Origin: WTAW01 sp050124775
GTDB taxonomy: Bacteria > Acidobacteriota > Aminicenantia > Aminicenantales > Aminicenantaceae
Direction of reading: 5' to 3'
Assembly (NCBI GenBank): GCA_050124775.1
Contig: JASFEP010000025.1
Span: forward strand, 1 to 21,516
DNA: 21,516 bases
Shown here: positions 1 to 8,146 of the stretch, one piece after another
Numbering within the stretch: position 1 is the stretch's first letter
Layout of the letters: each line of letters starts with the position of its first letter
The notes under the pieces: model-generated
The model's input: the letters and a program-made list of their open reading frames with translations, nothing else
What the model was told of the DNA's origin: nothing
Database searches by the model: none
Program-made: the position numbers and the translations under genes

Positions 1-12
1 AAAGGTAAAAAA

Positions 13-47
13 TGCCGATTGCTAAAAAAAGCAAATTGATAACGGCA
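13..47. repeat. Nested inverted repeat near left edge
   Basis: TGCCG (13-17) is complementary to CGGCA (43-47), and inside it TTGCT (19-23) is complementary to AGCAA (30-34) around an A-rich loop. The arms are separated unevenly, so only an imperfect stem-loop can form. It lies in AT-rich DNA ahead of the ABC operon. It could belong to the 3' end of a transcript entering from the left or be chance. No coding sequence is recognisable in 1-148. Confidence 0.3.
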
Positions 48-97
48 AAGTCATGGTGATTCGCTGAAAGGATGCTATAACTGATTGATATTGCTTT

Positions 98-123
98 TGT
101 CGATCAAAGTATCGACATTTTTT
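98..123 (+). terminator. Possible rho-independent terminator before ABC operon
   Basis: TGTCGAT (98-104) and ATCGACA (111-117) form a perfect 7-bp stem with a 6-nt loop, followed directly by six T residues (118-123). This is the layout of an intrinsic terminator on the plus strand. The stem has only three GC pairs, so it would be weak. It lies 25 nt upstream of the first ABC gene, so it could end an upstream transcript or attenuate the operon. Confidence 0.4.
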
Positions 124-148
124 ATGAATAGTCCAGTGTGGGAAAAGT

Positions 149-1060
149 ATGAGTGTCGAGATAAAGAACCTGCATTTTAGCTACGGAAAGATCAAAGCCC
201 TGGTCGGAGTGGATATTTCCTTGCCTCCAGGAGCGATTGGACTTCTGGGGCCCAACGGAGCGGGAAAAAGCACACTCTTGCGTATCCTTTTAGGCTTTCT
301 CAAACCGGAGACAGGGGAGGGCCGGGTCCTTGGGTACGATATAAAAACACAGCAGAGGATGATCAGGCGTTATGTGGGATACATGCCGGAGGATGATTGT
401 TTGATCACAAACATCGATGCGGTGTCTTTTACCTCTTATCTGGGTGAATTATCTGGGATGCCCCGTCAAGAGGCCATGAAAAGGGCCCATGAAGTGCTTT
501 TTTATGTCGGTCTGGAAGAAAGTCGGTACCGAAATTTGGAGACATATTCAAGTGGCATGAGGCAGCGCCTCAAGCTGGCCCAAGCGCTGGTTCACGACCC
601 CAAGCTCATCTTCCTGGATGAGCCCACCAGCGGTTTGGATCCGCAGGGAAGGCAGGAGATTCTCGAGCTCATCATGGATATTTCATCCAAGAAGGATATT
701 CAGGTGCTGATATCCTCACATATTCTCTCCGATATAGAGTCCGTGTGCTCCTATGTGCTTATCCTCAACAAAGGGAAGATGGCCAATCAGGGAGATTTGC
801 AGGCTTTGAAACAGCTCGATTATAGTCTGTATGAGCTCAAGGTCAAAGGAGAAACGGAACGCTTCATCGATGAACTCAAGAACATGGAGTGTCGTGTCGA
901 ATCCACTGAGGAAGGGACACTCAAAGTGTACATGCCTCCTGAGATGAGTCCGCAGGATGTATTCCGCTTGGCTTCTGTTGGGGGGCATCAAATCAGACAC
1001 TTTGTCAAGAGTCAGACATCGCTGGAGGATCTGTTCGCAGAAGTGGTGGGAGTCGATTGA
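149..1060 (+). CDS. ABC transporter ATP-binding protein (first)
   Basis: This is the nucleotide-binding subunit of an ABC-2 type exporter, which hydrolyses ATP on the cytoplasmic face to drive the permease encoded next. In the 303-residue protein the Walker A motif GPNGAGKST is at about 34-42. The Q-loop region reads GYMPED near 78-82, with Glu where Gln is usual, as is common in this subfamily. The signature SSGMRQR is at about 134-140, Walker B LIFLDEPTSGLD starts near 153, and the H-loop His is at about 191. A C-terminal extension of about 80 residues follows the ATPase core. The start is ATG 149, preceded by a GGGAAAAG ribosome-binding site. It is first in a four-gene operon, and the permease start overlaps its stop (TGATG). 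The substrate is unknown. Confidence 0.95.
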   Translation: MSVEIKNLHFSYGKIKALVGVDISLPPGAIGLLGPNGAGKSTLLRILLGFLKPETGEGRVLGYDIKTQQRMIRRYVGYMPEDDCLITNIDAVSFTSYLGELSGMPRQEAMKRAHEVLFYVGLEESRYRNLETYSSGMRQRLKLAQALVHDPKLIFLDEPTSGLDPQGRQEILELIMDISSKKDIQVLISSHILSDIESVCSYVLILNKGKMANQGDLQALKQLDYSLYELKVKGETERFIDELKNMECRVESTEEGTLKVYMPPEMSPQDVFRLASVGGHQIRHFVKSQTSLEDLFAEVVGVD

Positions 1061-1935
1061 TGACGATCAAAGAGAAGGGGTATACACACTGGGATGGCGA
1101 GTTTTTGGATAAGACGCTCAACTGGTTGCCCATCACGCGCTATGGGATAAGGCTGACGTTCCGGAAGAAATTCTTCAAGCTCCTTTTTTTCCTCGCTCTT
1201 ACACCCGCTATTCTTTTTCTTGCGGGCATTTATGTCGCCGAGCGTCTGGAGGACTTTGCCTTTATGATCAGAGAAGGGGAAATGCCTGATTTTCTCAATA
1301 TCGACCCCGCCTATTTCAAAGCTTACTTCACGAATGACTATATCCTTTTCATGATGGTCATGATCCTTGTTTTTTGTGGCGCGGGCTTGATCTCCGATGA
1401 CCTCAAATTCAATTCACTTCAGCTTTATTTTTCAAGGCCCATCACCAAAAGGGATTATTTTCTTGGAAAAGCGTCAGTGATCGTATTCTTTCTCTTTTTT
1501 ATAACTCTTCTGCCGGGCATCGTTTTTATCCTCATGAAACTGCTTTTTGCGGCAAGTTTTGAGTTTCTCGCTGCGTACCCGTTGCTGCCCTTTTCTGTGA
1601 TCGGCTACTCCATTTTGATCACGATCTTTTTTTCTTTTTATGGACTTTTCCTCTCTTCTGTCAATAAAAACAGAAGATATGTGGCCATTTTGATTTTCGG
1701 CTTGTACATATTCTCGGATATTCTCTACGGAATCTTCATGGGGATTTTCCGGAATGAATATTTCGCCCTCCTCTCGATCAAGGAGAACTTGAAGCAGGCG
1801 GGAGCTTTTCTTTTCGGTCAAAAGCTTCCCCATGATATCCCCTGGTTTTTTTCCTTTATAATCATCGCAGGATTCTGTGTTTTGGGGGCCTATGTTTTGA
1901 AGAAGAAGATCAGAGGGGTCGAGGTCGTCAAATGA
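1060..1935 (+). CDS. ABC-2 type transporter permease (first)
   Basis: This 291-residue membrane subunit is encoded with the preceding ATPase. Hydrophobic segments lie at about 38-60, 96-112, 139-163, 174-200, 208-230 and 262-281, giving roughly six membrane spans. The segment DDLKFNSLQLYFSRPITKRD after the second span matches the cytoplasmic loop typical of ABC-2 permeases, where the acidic stretch and 'RPI..r.YflGK' contact the ATPase. I chose ATG 1060 because it overlaps the upstream stop and has GGGAG at 1048-1052 with 7-nt spacing. A TTG three bases earlier is less likely. Its stop overlaps the next ATG in an ATGA arrangement, suggesting translational coupling. The substrate cannot be inferred. 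Confidence 0.9.
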   Translation: MTIKEKGYTHWDGEFLDKTLNWLPITRYGIRLTFRKKFFKLLFFLALTPAILFLAGIYVAERLEDFAFMIREGEMPDFLNIDPAYFKAYFTNDYILFMMVMILVFCGAGLISDDLKFNSLQLYFSRPITKRDYFLGKASVIVFFLFFITLLPGIVFILMKLLFAASFEFLAAYPLLPFSVIGYSILITIFFSFYGLFLSSVNKNRRYVAILIFGLYIFSDILYGIFMGIFRNEYFALLSIKENLKQAGAFLFGQKLPHDIPWFFSFIIIAGFCVLGAYVLKKKIRGVEVVK

Positions 1936-2858
1936 AGCCAGTTATCGAAGTCCAAAATCTGTCCCGCTGGTACGGGAATGTTCTAGGGCTGAGCGATGTC
2001 ACTCTCACAATCGAGCCGGGCATCACCGGCCTTCTGGGCCCCAATGGCGCGGGGAAATCCACATTCTTGAAACTGATCACAGGCCAGATCAAACCGAACA
2101 TCGGCTCTGTGCAGATCTTGGGCCGAAGCGTGAGAAATAATTACTCCCTGTTCAAAACTCTTGGATTCTGTCCAGAACAGGATTCCTTCTATGATGAACT
2201 GACCGGTTGGCAATTCCTCACCGGATTGTTGAGGCTCTATCATCTCTCGGAGTCTCAAATAGAAACGAAAGCGAAAAAAGCGCTGGACATCGTCGAGCTT
2301 ACGGCGGATAAGGACAGAGTCATAAGGTCTTACAGCCGAGGTATGCGCCAGAGGATAAAGGTCGCTCAGGCCATTGCCCATGAGCCGGAGATCCTCATTC
2401 TCGACGAGCCTTTGAACGGACTGGATCCTTTGAGCCGGAGGAAAATAATCCGTCTCATAAAATCCTACAAACAAGAGGGGAAAACGATCGTTGTCTCCAG
2501 TCATGTTCTCCCCGAGATCGAAGCCATGACTAAAAAGATCATACTGATCCATCAGGGAAAGATATTTGCTCAGGGAGACATTCACTACATCAGAGATCTG
2601 ATCGAAACTCATCCGCACATTATCTCCATAAAATGCAGTCGTCCTCGAGAGCTCGTGTCCAAATTTATACAACATGACTTCGTTTTGAAAGTTAATTTTA
2701 TTCCTGCTGACGATTCTCTTTTGGTCGAGACCAATAACAGGGAAAAGTTCTTCGGGATCCTGCCCTCTCTTTTTGTGGAGAACGACATCGAAGTGTTCGA
2801 GATAACATCGCCCGATGACAATCTTCAAGCCGTGTTCGATTATTTGATAGGAAAGTGA
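1932..2858 (+). CDS. ABC transporter ATP-binding protein (second)
   Basis: This is a second nucleotide-binding subunit of 308 residues, similar in layout to the first. Walker A GPNGAGKS is at about 36-43, the Q-loop region CPEQD at about 80-84, a degenerate signature YSRGMRQR at about 134-141, Walker B ILILDEPLNGLD starts near 154, and the H-loop His is at about 191. As in its neighbour, the LSGGQ motif is replaced by S-x-G-M-R-Q, a known ABC-2 variant. The start ATG overlaps the previous stop by 4 nt. Together with its permease it makes a second ATPase-permease pair, so the operon may build one heteromeric exporter or two related ones. Its C-terminal 90 residues differ from those of the first ATPase and could set partner choice. 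Confidence 0.95.
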   Translation: MKPVIEVQNLSRWYGNVLGLSDVTLTIEPGITGLLGPNGAGKSTFLKLITGQIKPNIGSVQILGRSVRNNYSLFKTLGFCPEQDSFYDELTGWQFLTGLLRLYHLSESQIETKAKKALDIVELTADKDRVIRSYSRGMRQRIKVAQAIAHEPEILILDEPLNGLDPLSRRKIIRLIKSYKQEGKTIVVSSHVLPEIEAMTKKIILIHQGKIFAQGDIHYIRDLIETHPHIISIKCSRPRELVSKFIQHDFVLKVNFIPADDSLLVETNNREKFFGILPSLFVENDIEVFEITSPDDNLQAVFDYLIGK

Positions 2859-2860
2859 GT

Positions 2861-3676
2861 ATGACACAGAATAGATTTGGGAAGCTGAAATATCTGTGGA
2901 CTTCTGTCCGGGATGTCTTTCTGTTCTTTTTTCCTCTTGGCAGGCGAGCGAGGAAGACCAAGGTCTTTTATATCATCAGCTTTCTCCCGGTGATCTTGGC
3001 CGGGATTTTCAAGTTTTCCCAAATATTCACAGGACAGCCCCGGTTCGAGGGGATCTATATTTTCTCCAACATGATCATGGGATTCTATCTCCAGTTCCTG
3101 ATCTTGATCCTGGCACTCTTTTACGGAACCTCTGTTTGTTCGGAAGAGTTAGAGGGGAAGACCCTGACCTATCTCACCACACGTCCCGTGCCCAAATCGG
3201 CAATTATTCTGGGAAAATACGCCGCTTACACCTCGCTCATCACGCTAATGGTTGTTATTGGGTTGGTTTTTTCCTTTTTAATCCTGAATGTGAACGATCT
3301 CCTGGATTTTTCTTTATATAAGATCCTTTTCAGAAATATGGCGGTTCTCGTTCTCGGGCTGCTCTGTTACTCAGCCTTCTTCACGATGATCGGGACGTTT
3401 CTGAAGCGGTCGATCATGTTCGGTCTGATCTTCAGTTTCGGCTGGGAGAATGTGATCCAGTATTTTCCAGGATCGACACAGCGGTTCGCCATCGCCCATT
3501 ATCTGAAGTCCTTGCTTCCCACTCAACAGGGAAGCGAGGGTTTTGCCTTCCTGCTCTTCCGTCTGAACCCCACACCCCCTGCACTGGCTGTATTGATCTT
3601 ATTCCTGATAACCGCCTCATTTTTAACGATAGCGTGTGTTGTTTTCTCCTGGCAAGAATATATCCTTCAAGATTGA
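2861..3676 (+). CDS. ABC-2 type transporter permease (second)
   Basis: This is a 271-residue membrane permease, last in the ABC operon. Hydrophobic spans lie at about 36-52, 66-92, 120-145, 160-180, 185-195 and 240-264. The loop SEELEGKTLTYLTTRPVPKS is the ABC-2 counterpart of the 'DD..n.LqlyfSRPI' loop in the first permease. I chose ATG 2861 because AGGAAAG (2849-2855) sits 5 nt upstream of it. A GTG at 2855 in the same frame lies inside that ribosome-binding site, although it would give a 4-nt overlap with the preceding gene. The gene converges on a lipoprotein gene across 135 nt in which I see no convincing terminator. Confidence 0.88.
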   Translation: MTQNRFGKLKYLWTSVRDVFLFFFPLGRRARKTKVFYIISFLPVILAGIFKFSQIFTGQPRFEGIYIFSNMIMGFYLQFLILILALFYGTSVCSEELEGKTLTYLTTRPVPKSAIILGKYAAYTSLITLMVVIGLVFSFLILNVNDLLDFSLYKILFRNMAVLVLGLLCYSAFFTMIGTFLKRSIMFGLIFSFGWENVIQYFPGSTQRFAIAHYLKSLLPTQQGSEGFAFLLFRLNPTPPALAVLILFLITASFLTIACVVFSWQEYILQD

Positions 3677-3811
3677 TTCCCTCCTCTCTTATCTTAGAAA
3701 GAATCAGAGACAATTGAGAGAGCGGCGCGATATGATAGTCTACCTAGGGGAAAAGGAGCTAGACTTTCACTCCTGATCTGATCTTTACGTAATATTTTTA
3801 AGAGTTTTTGC

Positions 3812-4795
3812 TCAGTCCTCGTCCTGGGGAATGGAGCTTTTGAGCTTGTTCAGGAGCTCCTCGGGAAGGCTGCAGTAGACTTTGACATGGTCGGGGGTTG
3901 ATGAGATCTCGATCTTGTTGAGCAATTCACCGATTTCAGGCTTTTCCCCGGCAGCCATTCCGCCTAACGCCTTAAAACCATTCAAGGCATCCGCGATCTT
4001 TTTGTTATTCTCTTCGTCGGTACTCATAAGCTTAATTTCTGCCATGATATTCTGGTTCTTGTAGTCGAAAAGCAGTGTCGCGGCTCTAACCGCTTGGAAG
4101 CTGGACATCATCGGATTTTCAGATGCGGCTTCCTCTACGGCTTTTTCGGGGATGAGGAATGCCCCCCACAAGATTCCCTCTTTTTCAGTCTTCGCCAAGA
4201 GATCGGTCAGAGCTTGGTTTTTGTAGATATTGTCCGCTTTTTTCTGTGAGATATCGATCACGGTCTTGACTTCGTTTTCACTTCCCACAACCACGTTCGA
4301 TTCATCCAGGAAAGCAAAAGCGCCCTCTTGCTCCTCATCGCCTTGGACGGAATAGAGTGTCATGCCGCTGTAATCGCTCTCGACCATCTCCTGTTCCTCT
4401 TCGGCAAGCTTCTCTTTGATAAGGGGGAGGATCGTCTCTCTGTCGTATTTCATGTTGACGACAGCCACGCCCGCTTCCTCTTTTCCTCCGATATCAGAGG
4501 TAAGCGCTGCAGCGACATAGAAAATATCCTTCTGCGGATCGATCCCGGTTTTTTCGATGAATTCCTGGTATTTCTGGTAATCATCGCTTTCTCTGATCGC
4601 CTTATCCGCAGCTTCGATGGCCATAGCCTGGTGGACATTGACGAGAAACACGCCTTTGGCATTCATGGGAAGAAGACCGAGCATATCGTCAGCTGATGCC
4701 GACCCTGCCTTTGGAGTCTCTGTCTTTTTCCCACAAGCAAGGAAGCCGATCACACCGAGTAAAAGGATCAAACTGAATATCGTGGTTTTTCTCAT
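3812..4795 (-). CDS. Putative lipoprotein, DUF3352-like
   Basis: This is a 327-residue protein anchored outside the cytoplasm. The N-terminus has a basic start (MRKTT), a hydrophobic run and a lipobox ending FLAC, with the lipidated Cys at 21, followed by a charged linker. The mature part begins with LLPMNAKGVFLVNVHQA and alternates beta-rich and helical stretches. This resembles DUF3352-type proteins by general appearance only. The start at 4795 is supported by AAAGGAGGA (complement of 4801-4809), 5 nt upstream, and by the position of the signal peptide. An in-frame start 14 codons earlier would bury the signal and is rejected. The function is unknown. The mature protein is acidic and rich in Glu and Lys. 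Confidence 0.85.
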   Translation of the reverse strand: MRKTTIFSLILLLGVIGFLACGKKTETPKAGSASADDMLGLLPMNAKGVFLVNVHQAMAIEAADKAIRESDDYQKYQEFIEKTGIDPQKDIFYVAAALTSDIGGKEEAGVAVVNMKYDRETILPLIKEKLAEEEQEMVESDYSGMTLYSVQGDEEQEGAFAFLDESNVVVGSENEVKTVIDISQKKADNIYKNQALTDLLAKTEKEGILWGAFLIPEKAVEEAASENPMMSSFQAVRAATLLFDYKNQNIMAEIKLMSTDEENNKKIADALNGFKALGGMAAGEKPEIGELLNKIEISSTPDHVKVYCSLPEELLNKLKSSIPQDED

Positions 4796-4933
4796 GGAAT
4801 TCCTCCTTTGTGGATTCTGGGATTCTCTAACATCCATTTTTCGAGACTATATCAGAAAAAGCCTTCGTGAGTAAATATCTTTTCTCATATTTTTTTATCT
4901 TCTTTAGGAGAGTGTAGAAGCATGGATAAAATT

Positions 4934-4971
4934 GTACGCAATCTCTTTCGCAAATGTTCATGCGAACGTAC
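4934..4971. repeat. Bulged inverted repeat between two minus-strand genes
   Basis: Ten contiguous bases GCGAACGTAC (4962-4971) can pair with TTCGC (4947-4951) and GTACG (4934-4938), leaving an 8-nt bulge on one side. The repeat lies about 50-85 nt downstream of the membrane-protein stop at 5020 and 140 nt upstream of the lipoprotein start. On the minus strand it is followed by CAATTTTATCC, a poor U-tract. It may be a weak terminator or a 5'-UTR structure. The rest of 4796-5019 shows nothing else I can name. Confidence 0.3.
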
Positions 4972-5019
4972 AGATGAATTTGATCGATACGGTTTTTTTG
5001 GTTGGGTTTTTGATAGATT

Positions 5020-5961
5020 TTACCGCCAGTATTTATAGAGCTCAATTTCACCGGCATACAGCCAGCACCGGTTGAAAATGATTGCGAAGATATAGACCTG
5101 CTGTAGGAGGAATGAGACAAATACATAAAAAAATGAGGTTTGAGGGATAAGACTGTGCAGGATCAGATAGACAATCGTTATGCCTAGATTGATGAGGACC
5201 AAGATATAGAACAACGCAAGGGTCGAACCGGCGTGCCTGAGGATAAAACGTACGCCGTCCCGAATGGCTGTGAGGAGGTCTGTTCTTTCCTCCACCACTA
5301 TCTGGATGCGCGTGTAGTCAAATGCCATTTGAAGAAAAAATATAAGGAACAGCATCACGGTGCTAAAAAAGATTCCGAGGGCAAAGGGCGTGATTTCCGA
5401 GAATGCGTGTTGCGCAACATTATTCTGTAAGGCGTTAAACCATCGATGGATAGGGAATAGAAATCCGAAGAATAAGATAAACGAAAGGAGCGTCACGCCA
5501 AAGAAACGGAAAAATAGGCCCGCCGCTTCGCCGAAGAATCTTTTGGGATAAAAATTTTTTGTCTTGTTGTGGAATGTTGAAACGATCCCTCCAGCCAGGA
5601 ATGTCCTGAGGAGGATGTATACGAGCCCCATAATCAGAATCGAAGGAGGGAGCTCGAGAAAGTTCATCAGGACGAGGCCCTCGAGATTGTCGAGGATCGC
5701 TCCTTTGCCGATGATGGAAGGAACGAACGTTTTTTCTAAGCCTTCGCTTTGATCTCTATACTCTTCCCACCACAGCATATCGAAGCCTTTAGCCATGGTC
5801 TCGCCCACGAGGCTGTCTCCGAAGGATTCTTTGAGGGAATGATACATCGGCACGGCGAGAATAACGGCAAATGCAAGGTTGAGGACAAAAATAAGGATCA
5901 CCATACGGACCGTTTTTTTCGTGGCTTTGAATCCTTTGATGGCGTTGAGGAAGGCTTTCAT
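5020..5961 (-). CDS. Integral membrane protein of unknown function
   Basis: This 313-residue protein is not one I recognise by name. Predicted spans lie at about 18-38, 97-125, 150-171, 192-213, 246-270 and 276-298, giving six segments. About 60 mostly polar residues between spans 1 and 2 (40-96) probably form an extracytoplasmic loop. The stretch QMAFDYTRIQIVVEERTDLL (about 211-230) after span 4 is a likely cytoplasmic amphipathic segment. The start ATG at 5961 follows GAGAGGA, spaced by five bases. The gene lies 225 nt upstream of the lipoprotein gene in the same direction and diverges from the peptidase gene. Neighbourhood alone does not give a role. Confidence 0.8.
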   Translation of the reverse strand: MKAFLNAIKGFKATKKTVRMVILIFVLNLAFAVILAVPMYHSLKESFGDSLVGETMAKGFDMLWWEEYRDQSEGLEKTFVPSIIGKGAILDNLEGLVLMNFLELPPSILIMGLVYILLRTFLAGGIVSTFHNKTKNFYPKRFFGEAAGLFFRFFGVTLLSFILFFGFLFPIHRWFNALQNNVAQHAFSEITPFALGIFFSTVMLFLIFFLQMAFDYTRIQIVVEERTDLLTAIRDGVRFILRHAGSTLALFYILVLINLGITIVYLILHSLIPQTSFFYVFVSFLLQQVYIFAIIFNRCWLYAGEIELYKYWR

Positions 5962-6091
5962 CCGGGTCCTCTCGGTCTGTCTATACTATTAAAGATGTTT
6001 TGGTTACGCAAGACAAAAATCATATTTCAAAAGATTTTTATTTGTGATAGAAAAAAGTGTTCGATCATTGAAAGAGAAAGGAGGATGGAGA
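5962..6091. other. Divergent intergenic region
   Basis: This 130-nt gap separates the membrane protein (minus) from the peptidase (plus) and must hold at least one promoter each way. On the minus strand TTGCGT and TAGTAT with 17-nt spacing are a weak sigma70-like pair. On the plus strand TTGGTT (6000-6005) and TATTTC (6023-6028), also 17 nt apart, are weaker. None is strong enough to call. The region is AT-rich. Confidence 0.35.
6079..6084 (+). promoter_or_regulatory. Ribosome-binding site that sets the peptidase start
   Basis: AGGAGG lies 7 nt upstream of ATG 6092. It decides that start over the longer in-frame GTG at 6044, which would put a polar stretch before the signal peptide, and over the ATG at 6101. 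Confidence 0.85.
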
Positions 6092-8146
6092 ATGCGTTTT
6101 ATGAGAAACATTTTTTTCTTTATTCTGATTGTGTGCCTTTCACTAAACCTGATGGCCGAAGAAAACCCGCTTGCATCCAAAAAGCTTACGCAGGCATTGG
6201 TGGATGAGGTTTCCGGGGAAATAGCGTTCAATTACACTGTGCTCATCTCTCATTTCGACCGGATCCAGGCTTCGGAAGGATGGCACGACTCGGCTGTCAT
6301 GATCCAAAAAGAACTGGAGAAAATGGGATACACCGATGCAGCCATCGAGGGTTGGCCTTCCAATGGTTCGAGGTATTATTACACCTATCAGACGCCGATC
6401 GGCTGGCGGGCGAAAAAGGCCGAGCTCTGGATGGTTTCCCCCGAGCGTGAACGGTTGTGTTCTTACGAGGAAATCCCTCTGACACTGGTTAAACACAGCA
6501 ACTCTGCCGATGTCGAGGCGGAGCTCATCGATGTGGGGACTGGAGTCGGGGACGAGGCTTACCAAGGAAAGGATGTTAAAGGCAAGATCGTCCTGGCAAC
6601 CGCGTACACGGGAAATGTTATGCGAGAGGCGGTCGTCGAAAGGGGAGCTTTGGGCGTCGTTACCTGGTATCCCCCTGATGTTCGCCCCGGATATCCCAAC
6701 ATGATCCGTTACACGGCCATCTGGCCTCGCTGGGAGGAGAAGGAAGAGATCGGATTCGGCTTCAATGTTAGCAAAAATCAGGGATGGCATCTGAAAAAAA
6801 AGCTGGAGGAGGGCCAAAAAGTCGTGCTGAAAGCCTTTGTGGACGCCGAGTACTATGACAGCCAGGTAGAAGTGCTGACGGTATCTTTCTCCGGGAGTGA
6901 AGAGGCGGAAAAAGAGTTGCTGATCATCGGTCATCTCTGTCATCCGCTCCCCAGCGCCAATGATAACGCCAGCGGGAGTGGGGGAATGCTGGAGATGGCC
7001 CGTGCTTTAAAAAGCATTGTGGACAAAGGTCTTATCGAACCGCCGAAGAGGACGATCCGGTTTCTATGGGTCCCGGAATTCTATGGCACGGTTCCCTATA
7101 TTCAGGCCCACCTGCAAAGGACTCGCAATACATTGGCTGTCATCAATTGCGATATGATCGGCGAAGACCTCCATTTAACTGGGGGGACGTTCAATATCAC
7201 CTGCACTCCTGATTCCGTGCCCAGCTATCTCAACGATGTGGTCGTAAACTTCACGAAACTTGCGGATCGCTTAGGGTTAAAGAGTATGAACGGCAGTTCT
7301 CATCCATTTGCCTACAGAGTGCGTCCCTTCAGTGGGGGAAGCGATCACTACATCTTCAATGACGGAGCCTTGCGTGTGCCAGCGGTCATGTTCGGTCATG
7401 GCGACACGTTCCATCACACAAGCCTGGATACGCCGGACAAAGTGGATGCCTCCGAGCTTCGTCGTGTCTGTTTTGTCGCACTGGGGTCCATGGTTTACAT
7501 GGCGAATGCGTCGGAAAAAGAGGCCAAGGAGATGGCCCGGCTGATCAACAGGAACGGACTCGCGCGACTCTCTGCGGATTATTACGACAGCCTCGCTCAA
7601 ATGTGTGAAGCTGATGCAAAAGATCTCCATAAGACTTTTCAACAAGTCATGAATGTCATCGAACACTCGACACACAGAGAAACGCAATCTGTCCTCTCCA
7701 CATCGGTTTTTGCGACGGATCCTAAGTACAACAGGGATATCGTACAGATGACCAGGAACATCGAAGCGTTGGGATCTGCGTTTCGCGAAGAGGTGGAAAA
7801 AAAGTACAAAAACCTCTGCAGTCAAAAAAGCCTGGAACCTCGGTCCATCTCTCTGACCGAAGTGGAAAAGAACCTTCGGAAAATCGTGCCTGTCAGAGAA
7901 GAAGATTTTATCTGTCCGCTCCAGGAGGGTTATATCACTCAGAAACTCGGTCCCAAGGCATTGGATGATACAGGGCTTTCACGTTATGCGGCTTATGAGG
8001 CATTGAATTATGTGGATGGCCAGCGCAATGTTTTCGATATCTCGAGAGCTGTTTCCGCAGAATTCGGCCCGGTCGATCCGAATAAAATCCTGGCCTATTT
8101 CCGTGTGCTCGAAAGAGCGGAGCTACTCAAGCTCAATGCCAAATAG
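6092..8146 (+). CDS. Secreted M28-family-like zinc aminopeptidase (DUF4910 type)
   Basis: This is a 684-residue predicted exported metallopeptidase. Residues 1-22 form a signal peptide (MRFMRNIFFFILIVCLSLNL, then MAEE). Residues about 145-200 look like a protease-associated (PA) lid domain (DVKGKIVLATAY). The catalytic region follows with GHLCHP (His281, His284), NDNASGSGG (Asp291), WVPEF (Glu329), NCDMIG (Asp354) and HHTSLDTP (His441/442). These line up with the two-zinc ligands and catalytic Glu of family M28. GHLCHP in place of GHLDS is a feature I associate with the DUF4910 branch. The C-terminal 80 residues (from PLQEGYITQKLG) look like a winged-helix domain. It probably trims peptides or modified amino acids outside the cytoplasmic membrane. 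Its stop overlaps the next gene by 11 nt. Confidence 0.85.
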   Translation: MRFMRNIFFFILIVCLSLNLMAEENPLASKKLTQALVDEVSGEIAFNYTVLISHFDRIQASEGWHDSAVMIQKELEKMGYTDAAIEGWPSNGSRYYYTYQTPIGWRAKKAELWMVSPERERLCSYEEIPLTLVKHSNSADVEAELIDVGTGVGDEAYQGKDVKGKIVLATAYTGNVMREAVVERGALGVVTWYPPDVRPGYPNMIRYTAIWPRWEEKEEIGFGFNVSKNQGWHLKKKLEEGQKVVLKAFVDAEYYDSQVEVLTVSFSGSEEAEKELLIIGHLCHPLPSANDNASGSGGMLEMARALKSIVDKGLIEPPKRTIRFLWVPEFYGTVPYIQAHLQRTRNTLAVINCDMIGEDLHLTGGTFNITCTPDSVPSYLNDVVVNFTKLADRLGLKSMNGSSHPFAYRVRPFSGGSDHYIFNDGALRVPAVMFGHGDTFHHTSLDTPDKVDASELRRVCFVALGSMVYMANASEKEAKEMARLINRNGLARLSADYYDSLAQMCEADAKDLHKTFQQVMNVIEHSTHRETQSVLSTSVFATDPKYNRDIVQMTRNIEALGSAFREEVEKKYKNLCSQKSLEPRSISLTEVEKNLRKIVPVREEDFICPLQEGYITQKLGPKALDDTGLSRYAAYEALNYVDGQRNVFDISRAVSAEFGPVDPNKILAYFRVLERAELLKLNAK

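Noticed and set aside
1983..2867. Long open frame antisense to the second ABC ATPase (294 codons)
   Set aside because: The plus-strand frame has all ABC motifs. The antisense frame has no recognisable domain and arises from the codon use of the real gene.
3677..3811. Search for a bidirectional terminator between the ABC operon and the lipoprotein gene
   Set aside because: Only short repeats of 5-6 bp with long loops were found, and no T-run follows them on either strand.
6143..6943. Open frame of 266 codons antisense to the M28-like peptidase
   Set aside because: It lies wholly within a well-supported gene and has no domain or start signal.
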